A stretch of DNA of 35,575 nt from contig JACPHN010000072.1 in assembly GCA_016188575.1 (NCBI GenBank), positions 1 to 35,575 on the forward strand, in the 5' to 3' direction. Origin of the DNA: Candidatus Schekmanbacteria bacterium (GTDB lineage Bacteria > CSSED10-310 > JACPHN01). The notes below the pieces were generated by a model, which saw only the letters and a list, made by a program, of their open reading frames with translations, did not search any database and was not told the DNA's origin. Both the position numbers and the translations under genes were made by a program. Position 1 is the stretch's first letter; each line of letters opens with the position of its first letter. Of this stretch, positions 1-8,114 are shown piece by piece.

Positions 1-142
1 CATCCTACGGACTGGTCGTTCACCTCCTGTTGCTTCCCACCCCGCCTCGCGGCGACGCAGTCACATTTGGTTACGGGCCGGAGAGCGCATGCCCGAAGAG
101 GACTTCCACCTCTCCGACCACGTACGCTCGCAGGCGCACGGC

Positions 143-199
143 GCCGGCCTTCAGGCCGGCGACATGTTTGGGCGGGGTTTCGGACCGGCTGACGAATGG
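143..199 (+). repeat. Dispersed 57-bp intergenic repeat, copy A
   Basis: The copy begins with a perfect palindrome (arms GCCGGCCT at 143-150 and AGGCCGGC at 153-160) and ends with GGCTGACGAATGG. It matches 8115-8171 at 54 of 57 positions by eye. Its second half also recurs at 6537-6560 and, inverted, at 32267-32296. The surrounding stretch 1-381 holds no convincing gene. A GTTCACCTCC segment at 19-28 and a GAAATACCT segment near 317 also recur around 32207 and 32404, so this stretch looks like a mosaic of repeat pieces. Confidence 0.85.
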
Positions 200-343
200 A
201 CGAGCTACCGCCACGGGCCATGGCGACGGCAAGCACCCTCGAGCCTGGCGCTCGGAGAAAGCGTGCAAGCATCCGGCATTCTGCACCTGGCAGGTCTCGT
301 GAGATAGTCATCGCTCGAAATACCTACCCATGAGAGCCTCTGT

Positions 344-365
344 CCCCCCCGCTACCGGGGGGGGG
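344..365. repeat. C-run/G-run hairpin downstream of the 382-840 gene
   Basis: A run of seven C residues, a six-base loop (GCTACC) and a run of nine G residues form a strong hairpin about 17 bp beyond the stop codon of the minus-strand gene at 382. There is no T-tract, so it is not a classical intrinsic terminator. It resembles the C-run/G-run palindrome at 29591-29626, which suggests a REP-like repeat family. Confidence 0.55.
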
Positions 366-381
366 AGATGAACCTTACAGC

Positions 382-840
382 TCAGTTATCCACGTGCTTC
401 AGCAGCGGGCACTCGAAGAAAATCTCGGTCGTGAAGATCTCGATGTGTCCCAAGTCCACGTGATGCAGGACCTGTTCTTCGCTCGTCAGCTCGAAGTTCA
501 CAACGCCGTCTCCGTCTGGATCATGAATGCCAAGCCCGAGCTCGGTAAAAACGGCGAGGTGCACCCACCATCTTCCGCCATTATACCCCGCATCCCCCGG
601 CGCCACGCTGGAGACGGATCGCTGCCCCCTGAGGCCGCTCAGGTCAAAACTGTAAATGACGTCGGTGGCATGGGCGGGCGGAGCGTTGAACGACGTATCC
701 GTGGCAACGGTGTCGTAGATCACGCCATGCGCCCAGATGGCACCTTGCACACGCGTGGCCTGCCCGGCCTCCACCGACGATGACACCAAGGCTACGGCGA
801 TAGCCGTGGCGAAGATCGCTGCACACTGATGGGAACGCAT
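382..840 (-). CDS. Small secreted protein of unknown function
   Basis: I do not recognise the family. The 152-aa product begins MRSHQCAAIFATAIAVALV and has a clear signal peptide, with likely cleavage after SSSVEAG near residue 25, so it should be exported. The mature part is rich in aromatic residues and acidic turns (a DPDGDG turn, a GGRWWVH segment) and has one late Cys. I chose the ATG at 840 because AAGGAGG lies six bases upstream; a longer open frame to 918 runs through this ribosome site. The gene is 183 bp downstream of the histidine kinase, on the same strand. Four 11-bp-phased TCACG motifs lie about 110-147 bp upstream of its start, so it is probably a target of the neighbouring OmpR-type regulator. 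Confidence 0.75.
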   Translation of the reverse strand: MRSHQCAAIFATAIAVALVSSSVEAGQATRVQGAIWAHGVIYDTVATDTSFNAPPAHATDVIYSFDLSGLRGQRSVSSVAPGDAGYNGGRWWVHLAVFTELGLGIHDPDGDGVVNFELTSEEQVLHHVDLGHIEIFTTEIFFECPLLKHVDN

Positions 841-932
841 CTGGAAGCCTCCTTGATCAATAACTCCTTCACCAGCACCGGGCCGACTGAGCGGAGGGGG
901 CTGGTCCGAGCTGCTCACGAGCTCTTGGGCTT

Positions 933-987
933 AACGTAGAAGCGAGAGGTCACGAAAACTTCACGAGTGGATCACGCCGACGTCACG
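933..987 (-). promoter_or_regulatory. Four 11-bp-phased direct repeats plus -10-like box: probable OmpR/PhoB-type operator
   Basis: On the plus strand TCACG occurs at 950, 961, 972 and 983, each exactly 11 bp apart; on the minus strand this is CGTGA. Tandem sites with about one-turn spacing are the usual targets of OmpR/PhoB-family dimers. In the direction of the gene at 840, a TACGTT -10-like box follows at 938-933, placing the last repeat at the -35 position, as in class II activation. No good -35 hexamer is visible. The adjacent response regulator (2565-3293) is the obvious candidate binder; that link is inference. Confidence 0.6.
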
Positions 988-1023
988 CTGGGGTCGATGA
1001 GAGACGAAACCGAGCGCCGGCGG

Positions 1024-2568
1024 TCAGGCGCCGCGCCCGGGTGCCGCTGCGACCGGAAAAACGCTCCGACTCGACGACGAAAAAAAGGAGGAGGCAGCGC
1101 GCTCCAGGGAGAAGGAAAAGCGCGTGCCGCTCCCCAGCACGCTCTGCGCCTCGATCGTCCGCCCGTGCAGCTCGACGATGCGGCGCACGATGGCCAGGCC
1201 CAGCCCACCTGCCGGCCGTGCCGCGCCGGTATCGCCTTGCACCTGGTGGTACCGATCAAAGACGCGCTCGAGATCACGGGGAGGGATACCACAGCCGGTA
1301 TCCTCCACACCAAGCCCCACATCATCGCCGGCGCGCTCGATGGAAATCGTCACCGAGCCGCCGGAATCCGTATGCCGGATCGCGTTACCGATCAAGTTCT
1401 GGAGAGCGCGGTGAATCAGCGAAATGTCTGCGCCCACTAGCGGCAGGTCGTCATCCACCCTGACGCCGACGGAAACATGGCGCTGCGAGGCGGCAAGCTG
1501 GAACTCCTGGAGCACATCGCAAGCCAGCTCCGCCAGATTGAACGTCTCGGGATCCGCTCGCATCTCCTTCGCTTCCAGACGCGCAAGCTCAAACAGCTCC
1601 GACACGAGGCGCCCGAGCCGTTCGCCTTGTTTGCACGCGATAGCCAGATATTCCCTGCGTTCCCCGGGCGGCAGCTCCTGGTCTTTCAGGATTACGGTTT
1701 CGAGATATCCCTGCAATACGGATAGCGGGGTCCTGAGGTCGTGCGAAACGTTGGCGATGAGCTCGCGGCGCACTTCGTCCGTGCGCCGCAGCTCGGACAG
1801 TTGCGCCACGATGCGTCGACCCATGGCGAGCACGGCATCCGCCAGGCCTCCGACCTCATCTCGAGGACTACTGCCCGCGGCGCTTCGCAGTGGTTCGAGG
1901 TCGCTGAAGTCGGAGCGCCGAAAGACAGCCAACGCCTCACCAAGGCGGCGCAGCCGACGCGTTACGGCGTTGAACAACACCAGGCCGGCAACGAGAACGG
2001 CGGCAAAGATCCCGAGCAACCAGGCGCTGCTGAGTCTCAGGAAGTAGCTCCGGCGCAGCGCCACAGCGGCGGTATCAAATTCCTCGCTCGCCAGAACCAC
2101 GTACAGGTAGCCGCCGGGCCGGCCTCCACTCGGCACGGGCGCGACCGAAAAAACCTTCTGGCGCCCCGGATGGCGCGGATCATCACCGAGGATCGGCAGC
2201 ACGACGTTGCCGGAGAGGAAGGCGATAATCGGCTCCAGCGCCACGCGCTCGCTTTTGACCTGACCAGGGGTCGCGGAGTACGTCAGCACGTTTCCCGCCG
2301 CGTCGAGAAGGTAGACCTCGATGTTCGGATTGACGATCATCAGCGTGTGAAAGATATGCTCGAGCGCTGCGCGATTGACCGAACCATCGGTTATCAGGAT
2401 CTGCTCGCCAAGCAAGTTTTCCGCGAGATCCCGATTCAGGTGCTGGTTGACCTCTTGCTGATAGCGCGCTCCAGCGTAAAAGGTCGCCGCCAAGACGGCG
2501 CAACCACCGGCGGTGAGCAACAAGAAGTGGATCACGGCCATCTTTGCGTACAAGCTCTTCATCATCAT
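1024..2568 (-). CDS. Membrane sensor histidine kinase, OmpR-partner type
   Basis: This 514-aa inner-membrane kinase has a first membrane segment at about 10-32, a periplasmic sensor region at about 33-178, a second segment at about 181-202, a HAMP linker at about 203-258 and a HisKA domain with the phosphoacceptor in NVSHDLRTPL (His276). The catalytic domain follows, with N box NLIGNAIRHT, G1 box DTGCGIP and G2 box GGLGLAIV. The start overlaps the stop of the upstream response regulator by ATGA, so the two are translationally coupled; the protein begins MMMK, so the exact ATG is open. The C-terminus is a Ser-rich, low-complexity tail. The ligand is unknown: the sensor region resembles no family I can name. 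It should autophosphorylate and pass phosphate to Asp54 of its partner. Confidence 0.93.
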   Translation of the reverse strand: MMMKSLYAKMAVIHFLLLTAGGCAVLAATFYAGARYQQEVNQHLNRDLAENLLGEQILITDGSVNRAALEHIFHTLMIVNPNIEVYLLDAAGNVLTYSATPGQVKSERVALEPIIAFLSGNVVLPILGDDPRHPGRQKVFSVAPVPSGGRPGGYLYVVLASEEFDTAAVALRRSYFLRLSSAWLLGIFAAVLVAGLVLFNAVTRRLRRLGEALAVFRRSDFSDLEPLRSAAGSSPRDEVGGLADAVLAMGRRIVAQLSELRRTDEVRRELIANVSHDLRTPLSVLQGYLETVILKDQELPPGERREYLAIACKQGERLGRLVSELFELARLEAKEMRADPETFNLAELACDVLQEFQLAASQRHVSVGVRVDDDLPLVGADISLIHRALQNLIGNAIRHTDSGGSVTISIERAGDDVGLGVEDTGCGIPPRDLERVFDRYHQVQGDTGAARPAGGLGLAIVRRIVELHGRTIEAQSVLGSGTRFSFSLERAASSFFSSSSRSVFPVAAAPGRGA

Positions 2569-3293
2569 GGCTTGCTCTCCTCGATCTCCTCCGGCTTACC
2601 CAGGCGATAACCGACTCCCCAAACCGTTACGATGAGCTTGGGGTGTGCTGGGTCCTTCTCGATCTTGTTGCGCAGGCGATTGATATGACTGTTCACAGTG
2701 TGCTCGTACCCGTCGTAACCGTTCCCCCAGACGTCATCCAACAGTTGGCTTCGGGAGAATACGTGCCTGGGGTTTGACGCGAAGTGAAGCAGCAAGTCGA
2801 ATTCCCGCGCCGTGAGCGTCACGGCCTTGCCCTCCACGGTGACCTCCCGCGTTGCCACATCAATGCGCACGGGGCCGACTTCCAGCGCCTCTGGGCGACG
2901 TTCGCCGTCCCTGGCCGCCAGCGCATCGACACGGCGAAACAGCGCCTTGACGCGCGCCACGAGCTCGTGGACGCTGAACGGCTTGGTGAGGTAGTCGTCC
3001 GCCCCGATCTCCAGCCCTAGCACCCGGTCCACCTCGGCGGATCGCGCCGTCAGCATGAGAATTGGCGCGTATCGGGTTTCGGCGCGGAGTCGCCGGCAGA
3101 TGTCCAGCCCGCCCATGCCGGGAAGCATGAGATCCAAGATGATGAGATCGTAGTCCTGTGCGAGCGCCTCTTCGTAACCCGACAGGCCGTGGCGCCGGCC
3201 AGTTACGCGATAGCCGGCGTCGCGCAGGTGGAGAGCCACGACGTTGGCGATGTGCTCGTCGTCCTCCACAACCAATATGGAGCGTTGCTTCAT
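2565..3293 (-). CDS. OmpR/PhoB-family response regulator
   Basis: This 242-aa regulator has an N-terminal receiver with acidic pocket EDD (residues 10-12), phosphoacceptor Asp54 in LIILDLMLPG, a conserved Thr in LMLTAR and Lys in LTKPF. A winged-helix DNA-binding domain (about 135-235) carries the family motifs LTAREFDLL, VNSHINRLRNKIE and VWGVGYRL. All receiver residues needed for phosphorylation are present. It is the first gene of a two-gene operon with the kinase and overlaps it by four bases. No strong ribosome site precedes the ATG at 3293. An 11-bp-phased repeat array lies 37 bp beyond the end of the kinase gene and is a plausible binding site. Confidence 0.95.
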   Translation of the reverse strand: MKQRSILVVEDDEHIANVVALHLRDAGYRVTGRRHGLSGYEEALAQDYDLIILDLMLPGMGGLDICRRLRAETRYAPILMLTARSAEVDRVLGLEIGADDYLTKPFSVHELVARVKALFRRVDALAARDGERRPEALEVGPVRIDVATREVTVEGKAVTLTAREFDLLLHFASNPRHVFSRSQLLDDVWGNGYDGYEHTVNSHINRLRNKIEKDPAHPKLIVTVWGVGYRLGKPEEIEESKP

Positions 3294-3439
3294 CGTCGTG
3301 GTGACCGGTCCGCGGTCGCGGTCTGAAGGCCAATCTCCCTATTGCTGATACATGACTCTACTCGCGTCCGGGCGGCACAAACAAGCCGTCTGCCGGTCTA
3401 CTTTTCGCGGTACCGGCCCCCACGGCGATACTGATCTCC

Positions 3440-3541
3440 ATGGAGCGAGCAAGGACCTACCTGTGCGGCGAGTGGATCAGCGGCAGTGGCGCGACGGCGC
3501 CGCTGCGAAACCCGGCGACCGAGGCGGTGCTTGGCGAGTGA
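3440..3541 (+). pseudogene. Remnant of an aldehyde dehydrogenase N-terminus
   Basis: An ATG at 3440 opens a 33-codon frame that stops at TGA 3539-3541. The peptide contains TYLCGEWISGSG followed by PLRNPATEAVLGE, which looks like the first beta strands of PaaZ-like or related aldehyde dehydrogenases, where the enzyme would continue for about 500 residues. The rest of the enzyme is absent. A further coding-like stretch at about 3555-3626 has an internal TAG and is not recognisable. The 3294-3858 interval otherwise holds only repeat pieces, so this looks like a decayed gene left by a deletion. Confidence 0.5.
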
Positions 3542-3730
3542 GCGAGGGATAGGGATCACCGAGGCGATCCACAGTATCTATGCGGAGAGTTTTCGCGGAC
3601 CGGCTCACCGCGCCGCGATCCAACAGTAGGCGCAGGCGATCGTGGGCGCAGCGCTGGCCGACGCTTGATCGGTGGCCCCGTGGCGGCACCAGGAACAGCC
3701 CCGAGCGGATCGTGCTAACACCATCCAGGG

Positions 3731-3747
3731 CTCGGCCGTAAGCCGAG
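3731..3747. repeat. Short inverted repeat with GGGTGAAC flank
   Basis: Arms CTCGGC and GCCGAG surround CGTAA, followed by GAGGGGTGAACAG. The flank resembles the GGAGGTGAAC arm of the palindrome at 29591-29626 and the GGGAGATGAAC at about 363. It is probably another degenerate member of the same REP-like family, lying upstream of the glycosyltransferase gene. Confidence 0.35.
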
Positions 3748-3858
3748 GGAGGGGTGAACAGATGCGTTCCGGTAGGCGCTTGGCGCCCCGCCTTCGGCGC
3801 AGCGCCCGACCGCTGCCTCCTTGCAGCGCCGCTCCGACGCGGGGTAGGATCGCCGCGT

Positions 3859-5298
3859 GTGAGACCTCTGCGCATTCTCTTCACGAACATCCAGCTCGAT
3901 GGCTACACCGGAACGGAGACCAGTGTCCGCGACCTTTCCGTGGGCCTCGCCCGGCTGGGGCATGCCACCGCTGTCTACAGTCCCCGGCTAGGCCCTATCG
4001 CCGAGGAGATGGCGAAGGCGGGCGTGACTATCGCCCGCGACCTGAGTCAGCTCGCCGTGGCGCCGGACATCATCCACGGTCACCACCACGTCGAGGTGGT
4101 GGAAGCGATGATGCGGTTTCCCGAAGCCACCGCCCTGTTCGTGTGCAACGACAGCCGCGCCTGGCACGATATTCCCCCGCCGTGGCGGGGGATACGCCGT
4201 TTCGTTGCCGTGGACCTGAATACCCGAGAACGCCTCAGCGCTGTCTACGGCATCGCTGACGACCGGATCGAAGTGGTCCTCAACTGGGTGGACACCGGCC
4301 GCTTCGTCCCCGGTCCACCGCTGCCGCCGGCGCCCGCCCGTGCCCTGGTCTTCAGCAACAATGCGGGGCCAAGCACCCATCTCGAGCCCGTCGAGAGCGC
4401 CTGTCGAGACCTGGGTCTCCCCCTCGACGTCGTGGGCCTGCAGAGCGGGCGGCCGGTGGCGCACCCGGAGGTGCTGCTCGGATCCTATCACCTGGTCTTC
4501 GCCAAGGCCAAGTGCGCCATCGAGGCGGTCGCTTGCGGCGCCGCCGTGGTCCTGTGCGATACCCCGGGGCTCGGTCCCATGGTGAGCACAGAAAACGTGT
4601 CGTATCTTCGGCAGTGGAATTTCGGGATGCGCTGTCTGCAGCGGCCGCTCCATCCTGGGGCGATCAGACGTGAGATCGAGCGCTACGACGCCGCCGACGC
4701 CGCCGCCGTCCGCGACCGTGTACGCCGCGAAGCCGATCTCACCGGCGCCCTACAGCAATATCTCGATCTCTACCGGCGCTTGCTGTCCGAGCCGCGGGAG
4801 CGGACGATCGACACGCCCATGGAGCTTCGCGACTACCTCACGGCCGGCCTGCGGCGGATGCAGCGGTTCGAGCTCAGCCTCGGCCAGGACCGGATGGCAC
4901 CGCTGCCGCCCGATGTCAGCGGCATGATGGAGCTGCGCATCGTCTCGGCGCCTGCGGGTGCGCAGGTTGCTGCGGTATTCCGCATGATCGTCGAGATCCG
5001 CAACGACTCCAACGAGACGCTGCGCTCCTCGCCACCCTTCCCCGTGCACTTGTCGTATCACTGGTATGGCGTAGACCGGGAGGAGGTCGTGGTCTTCGAG
5101 GGGGAGCGCACGCCGCTGGTTGTGCCTTTGAACGCTCGCGAGACGCGCTCCTACACGCTATCGGTGCAGGCTCCGGTGTGCCCTGCCACGTATCGGTTGT
5201 GCGCTACCCTCGTCCAGGAGAATGTCCGCTGGTTTGATCTGGCGAATCCGCCCGTGGCCGATCAAGTGGCCATTCGAGTCGCGGCCGCCACGCGCTGA
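3859..5298 (+). CDS. Glycosyltransferase (GT4-like) with C-terminal Ig-like domain
   Basis: A 479-aa protein. The N-terminal Rossmann half starts PLRILFTNIQLDGYTGTET, the usual first strand and loop of GT-B glycosyltransferases, followed by DIIHGHHH. The second half has the donor-site pattern KCAIEAVACGAAVV, like the EAxAxGxPVV motif of GT4 enzymes, so it probably transfers a sugar from a nucleotide donor during cell-surface glycan synthesis. Residues from about 355 to the end form a beta-rich module with VHLSYHWYG and a WFDL ending, of the kind appended to several carbohydrate-modifying enzymes. I prefer the GTG at 3859, with AGGA nine bases upstream, because a longer frame from 3754 is translated repeat sequence. 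Acceptor and sugar are unknown. It converges with dedA and has no obvious operon partner. Confidence 0.82.
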   Translation: MRPLRILFTNIQLDGYTGTETSVRDLSVGLARLGHATAVYSPRLGPIAEEMAKAGVTIARDLSQLAVAPDIIHGHHHVEVVEAMMRFPEATALFVCNDSRAWHDIPPPWRGIRRFVAVDLNTRERLSAVYGIADDRIEVVLNWVDTGRFVPGPPLPPAPARALVFSNNAGPSTHLEPVESACRDLGLPLDVVGLQSGRPVAHPEVLLGSYHLVFAKAKCAIEAVACGAAVVLCDTPGLGPMVSTENVSYLRQWNFGMRCLQRPLHPGAIRREIERYDAADAAAVRDRVRREADLTGALQQYLDLYRRLLSEPRERTIDTPMELRDYLTAGLRRMQRFELSLGQDRMAPLPPDVSGMMELRIVSAPAGAQVAAVFRMIVEIRNDSNETLRSSPPFPVHLSYHWYGVDREEVVVFEGERTPLVVPLNARETRSYTLSVQAPVCPATYRLCATLVQENVRWFDLANPPVADQVAIRVAAATR

Positions 5299-5403
5299 CC
5301 TGCCGCCGTGCTCCGCCGCGGTGCCGCGATTCTGGCGCTGGTCAAGATGTCTCACTCCCGACTCGAGCGAGCCCGGCCAGGAGGACGGACGAGGCCGGCC
5401 TAA

Positions 5404-6090
5404 TCAAGCGGCCGCGGACGTCCGCCGGGACTCCAGGAAGCCGCGTGTCGCCCCCACCAGCGCCGGCAGGATCGACACGAAGATAATGCCCAAGACCACC
5501 AAGGTGAAGTTGTTCTTGATGATTGGAATGCCACCGAAGAAGTAGCCGGAGTAGAGGACGATGGCTACCCACAACACGGCGCCGGCCACATTGTACATGG
5601 CGAAGCGCGCATAGGTCATCGTCCCCACCCCCGCCAGAAACGGGGCGAAGGTGCGGACGATGGGCACGAAGCGGGCGAGAATGATCGTCTTTCCTCCGTA
5701 ACGCTCGTAAAAGCGTTGGGTGCGCTCGAGGTAGTTGCGTTTGAAGATCCGCGACTTCGGGTTGTCGAATACCTTCAGGCCAAGCCGGCTTCCGACGTAG
5801 TAGTTGACACCATCTCCCAGAATGGCCGCGGCCATCAACGCAATCGCGAGCAAGTGGATGTTGATCGAGTCTCCTCGCGCCGCAATCGCGCCGGCTGCAA
5901 AAAGCAGCGAATCACCCGGGAGAATCGGCGTCACCACCAGTCCGGTCTCGCAGAAGATCACCACGAACAACACCACGTACGACCAGCCGCCAGCGCTGGC
6001 CACGAGCTGATCCAGGTGTTTGTCGATATGAAGAAAGTAATCGAGAAAGAGCTGCAACAGCTCGTTGAAGAAGTGCAAGAGTGCGTCCAT
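5404..6090 (-). CDS. dedA: DedA-family membrane protein
   Basis: A 228-aa polytopic inner-membrane protein of the DedA family (SNARE-associated/VTT fold), whose members are linked to phospholipid flipping and membrane homeostasis. Signature stretches are FCETGLVVTPILPGDSLLF near the N-terminus, then GDGVNYYVG, and FYERYGGKTIILARFVPIVR with the conserved acidic and Arg residues, then TFAPFLAGVG. Length and these motifs match the DedA paralogue rather than YqjA/YghB. I chose the ATG at 6090 because GAGGA lies about eight bases upstream; the ATG at 6111 would encode the ribosome site itself. It is monocistronic and convergent with the glycosyltransferase, with 105 bp between stops and no clear terminator. 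Confidence 0.93.
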   Translation of the reverse strand: MDALLHFFNELLQLFLDYFLHIDKHLDQLVASAGGWSYVVLFVVIFCETGLVVTPILPGDSLLFAAGAIAARGDSINIHLLAIALMAAAILGDGVNYYVGSRLGLKVFDNPKSRIFKRNYLERTQRFYERYGGKTIILARFVPIVRTFAPFLAGVGTMTYARFAMYNVAGAVLWVAIVLYSGYFFGGIPIIKNNFTLVVLGIIFVSILPALVGATRGFLESRRTSAAA

Positions 6091-6430
6091 AGGCGTGATC
6101 CTCGGGGGCACCGGAGCTCAGGTGTCAAGCGTCAAGAGCATCGATCGCCGCCGGGCGGGTGCCATGCGGCCCCGGGCTGGCGGCAGCAGCTTCCGCGAGG
6201 CGAAAGTAGAAGCGGCAGGTAGGTCTATCATTGGCCAGGGTGGCGGGTCGCGTGAACCGCAGCTCCGGAAGGTGGGGGACGGGAAGATGAACGGCAAAAG
6301 TCCAACTTCCTATAGAGCGGACCATCCGACATGGCAAGCGATCGAGCACACCTAATGGGGAACTCACGTTGCGAGGTCGTCCGTTTCATCCGGCGCGGGT
6401 CGGCGAAGCCGGTGGAAAACTAGTAAGGAT

Positions 6431-6560
6431 GCCGGCCTTCAGGCCGGGGTGCGGGAACCCTCCCACCGCCTGCGGCGGCGGGCGCCGGCCGGGACCTCGC
6501 TGCGCTGGTTCCGCGGCGATTTCGCACTGACTGACGGGGTTTCGGACCGGCTGACGAATG
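6431..6560 (+). repeat. Split copy C of the 57-bp dispersed repeat
   Basis: The left half (GCCGGCCTTCAGGCCGG, 6431-6447) and the right half (GGGTTTCGGACCGGCTGACG onwards, 6537-6560) are separated by about 89 bp that are absent from copies A and B. The interrupting segment contains its own CCGCCTGCGGCGG palindrome. It may be a long variant of the repeat or an insertion. The whole interval 6091-7151 has no convincing gene; the open frames there are repeat sequence. Confidence 0.6.
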
Positions 6561-6596
6561 AATGAGGCGCAGGGGAATCCGCACAACAGTTGTTGA

Positions 6597-6931
6597 ACGA
6601 CGCTATCCGAGCTCGGAGAGACAAGGAGCCATGCAGCCAGCAGACGCCCAGACAGAGACCTGTACCGGCCATCTGTCCAGAGGGGTACAGCATTTGGGTC
6701 GCGGCGGCCAATGGTGCTATGAAGCCGTCAGTAAGTGACCATCTCCAACATCGAGGCCGGGCCATACGACCGCTCGCGCGGAACGGCGACGAAGTGTATG
6801 AGCGGATCGGTACAGTGAAGACGAGAGACGAAGCCAGCGGCCTTCCCAGCCGGCCGAATGAAGTAGTTATTTCCTGACTACTCCAGAATCCCGTTGGACG
6901 GGACCGTTCAGAAAAACCAGGATAGCGTCGT
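6597..6931. mobile_element. Possible MITE-like segment bounded by a 12-bp perfect inverted repeat
   Basis: ACGACGCTATCC at 6597-6608 is repeated exactly inverted as GGATAGCGTCGT at 6920-6931, enclosing about 335 bp. The interior has lower GC than its flanks and open frames on both strands (for example 6590-6877) that do not look like a protein. No target-site duplication is evident. The position within a repeat cluster supports a non-autonomous element, but chance is not excluded. Confidence 0.3.
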
Positions 6932-7015
6932 GAGGATTGGCGGCCGTGGGTGGAAGCCGGAGAGGTCGGCGGTGACAGAACGAACGCTCTTGGCGAGCGC
7001 GCTGCGTATGCTCCT

Positions 7016-7154
7016 GAATCCATTGCCTGTTCGCCTGCAAGCTGCGCGGAAAGCGCATCACGAAGACCCCCGACCTCACCTCCCACCGCTATCGGGGGGA
7101 AGGAAGGAGGAAGGTGCTGTCGCGTCGACGTCGAACAAGCGGTGTCTTCAGGTG
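7016..7154 (+). repeat. About 139-bp dispersed repeat, copy 1
   Basis: It starts GAATCCATTGCCTGTTCG, continues with GCGGAAAGCGCATCACGAA, passes through a C-run/G-run hairpin (about 7074-7100) and ends GTCGACGTCGAACAAGCGG. The same order of blocks appears inverted at 9652-9789 and, shortened, at 9832-9931. The copy runs into the presumed signal-peptide region of the DUF1287 gene. Confidence 0.7.
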
Positions 7155-7742
7155 CTGGCGGCGGTCTGCGTTGCGCTCTCGGCGCTCGCTACAGACGCCG
7201 GTGCGGCCACCGCATTTCGGCTGCGGCTGGCAGCGGCGGCAGAGGCGCAGCCAGGACACGGAGTCCGGTACGACCCTGCGTACGTCGTGATCGACTACCC
7301 AGGCGGCGACGTTCCGGCTGATCGCGGCGTGTGCACCGACGTAGTCATTCGCGCCTATCGGGAGCTTGGCATCGACCTGCAGGTTGCGGTGCACGAGGAC
7401 ATGTCGGGCGCTTTCCGCGCGTACCCACACCTTTGGGGTCTAGCAGGGCCGGATCGCAACATCGACCATCGCCGTGTGCCGAATCTGGCGACTTTCTTTT
7501 CGCGACATGGCGAAGTCGTCTCCCTGTCCGCTCCGGCCGCATCGTGGGAGCCGGGCGACATCGTCACGTGGCGCCTGTCAAGCGGCGTGCCGCATGTCGG
7601 CATCGTGGCCTCCCGGCGCAGTCCCGGCGGTGATCGTCACGACGTCGTGCACAATGTCGGCGCCGGCCCACAAACCGAGGACGTGCTGTACAGCTATGAG
7701 ATCACCGGGCACTATCGGTACGAGCCGGCGGCGGCACCGTGA
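7152..7742 (+). CDS. DUF1287-family secreted protein (NlpC/P60-like)
   Basis: The 196-aa product has a hydrophobic leader (VCVALSALATDAGA, about 5-18) and then the DUF1287 core: YDPAYVVIDYPGGDVP, DRGVCTDVVIRAYR with a candidate nucleophile Cys61, NIDHRRVPNL, GDIVTWRL, PHVGIV with His148 and VVHNVG with His167-Asn168. This Cys-His-polar layout suggests an NlpC/P60-like hydrolase or amidase fold acting in the periplasm, but the biochemical activity of the family is not established. The start is uncertain: GTG 7152 gives the usual length of about 200 aa, while longer frames run back through dispersed repeat sequence, so the repeat may have replaced the original 5' end. There is no operon partner. 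Confidence 0.8.
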   Translation: MLAAVCVALSALATDAGAATAFRLRLAAAAEAQPGHGVRYDPAYVVIDYPGGDVPADRGVCTDVVIRAYRELGIDLQVAVHEDMSGAFRAYPHLWGLAGPDRNIDHRRVPNLATFFSRHGEVVSLSAPAASWEPGDIVTWRLSSGVPHVGIVASRRSPGGDRHDVVHNVGAGPQTEDVLYSYEITGHYRYEPAAAP

Positions 7743-7956
7743 CTGACCCGACCGCTGCAGCTACGTCGGTATCGCCGGGTGTCGTCTCACGGGCGCCCGC
7801 GCTCGTCCCTGGCCACAAGGTGAGCAGGGCAAGCAGCTCGCCCAGAACGCGCAGAAGCCGCAGCGGGGGGTCGAGGATCGGGCTTCGCCGGGTCTCGTCC
7901 CACGCCTGCAGGAAGTGTAGGAGTCGTAGCATTGCGCCGCTTTCTGGCGGTCTCAT
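7702..7956 (-). CDS. Possible small membrane-associated protein
   Basis: An 84-codon frame begins MRPPESGAMLRLLHFLQAW. GGAGA sits about eight bases before the ATG, GC at the third position is high, and there is one hydrophobic stretch (LRLLRVLGELLALLTLWPG, about residues 32-50) followed by a polar tail. It overlaps the end of the DUF1287 gene tail-to-tail by about 40 bp. No family is recognised. It could be a chance frame in GC-rich DNA; the ribosome site and hydrophobic segment are the only support. Confidence 0.32.
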   Translation of the reverse strand: MRPPESGAMLRLLHFLQAWDETRRSPILDPPLRLLRVLGELLALLTLWPGTSAGARETTPGDTDVAAAVGSVTVPPPARTDSAR

Positions 7957-8114
7957 CCGGGTTTCTCCGGGGGTGGGGCGAACAAGGGCAGCGCCGCCCT
8001 CTTGTCCGCTTCTCTTACAAGCGACGCGCCGAAGTCGCGCGCCATGTCATCTTGGACGCACCGCCTGGCAGGCAGGATGGCGCCACCATCGTCATGCCGG
8101 TGGCCGATATGGGT

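Noticed and set aside
6439-7086. 215-codon minus-strand frame in the gap between dedA and the DUF1287 gene
   Set aside because: It translates dispersed repeat sequence, including the SRSET peptide also seen at other repeat copies; there is no protein family or ribosome site.
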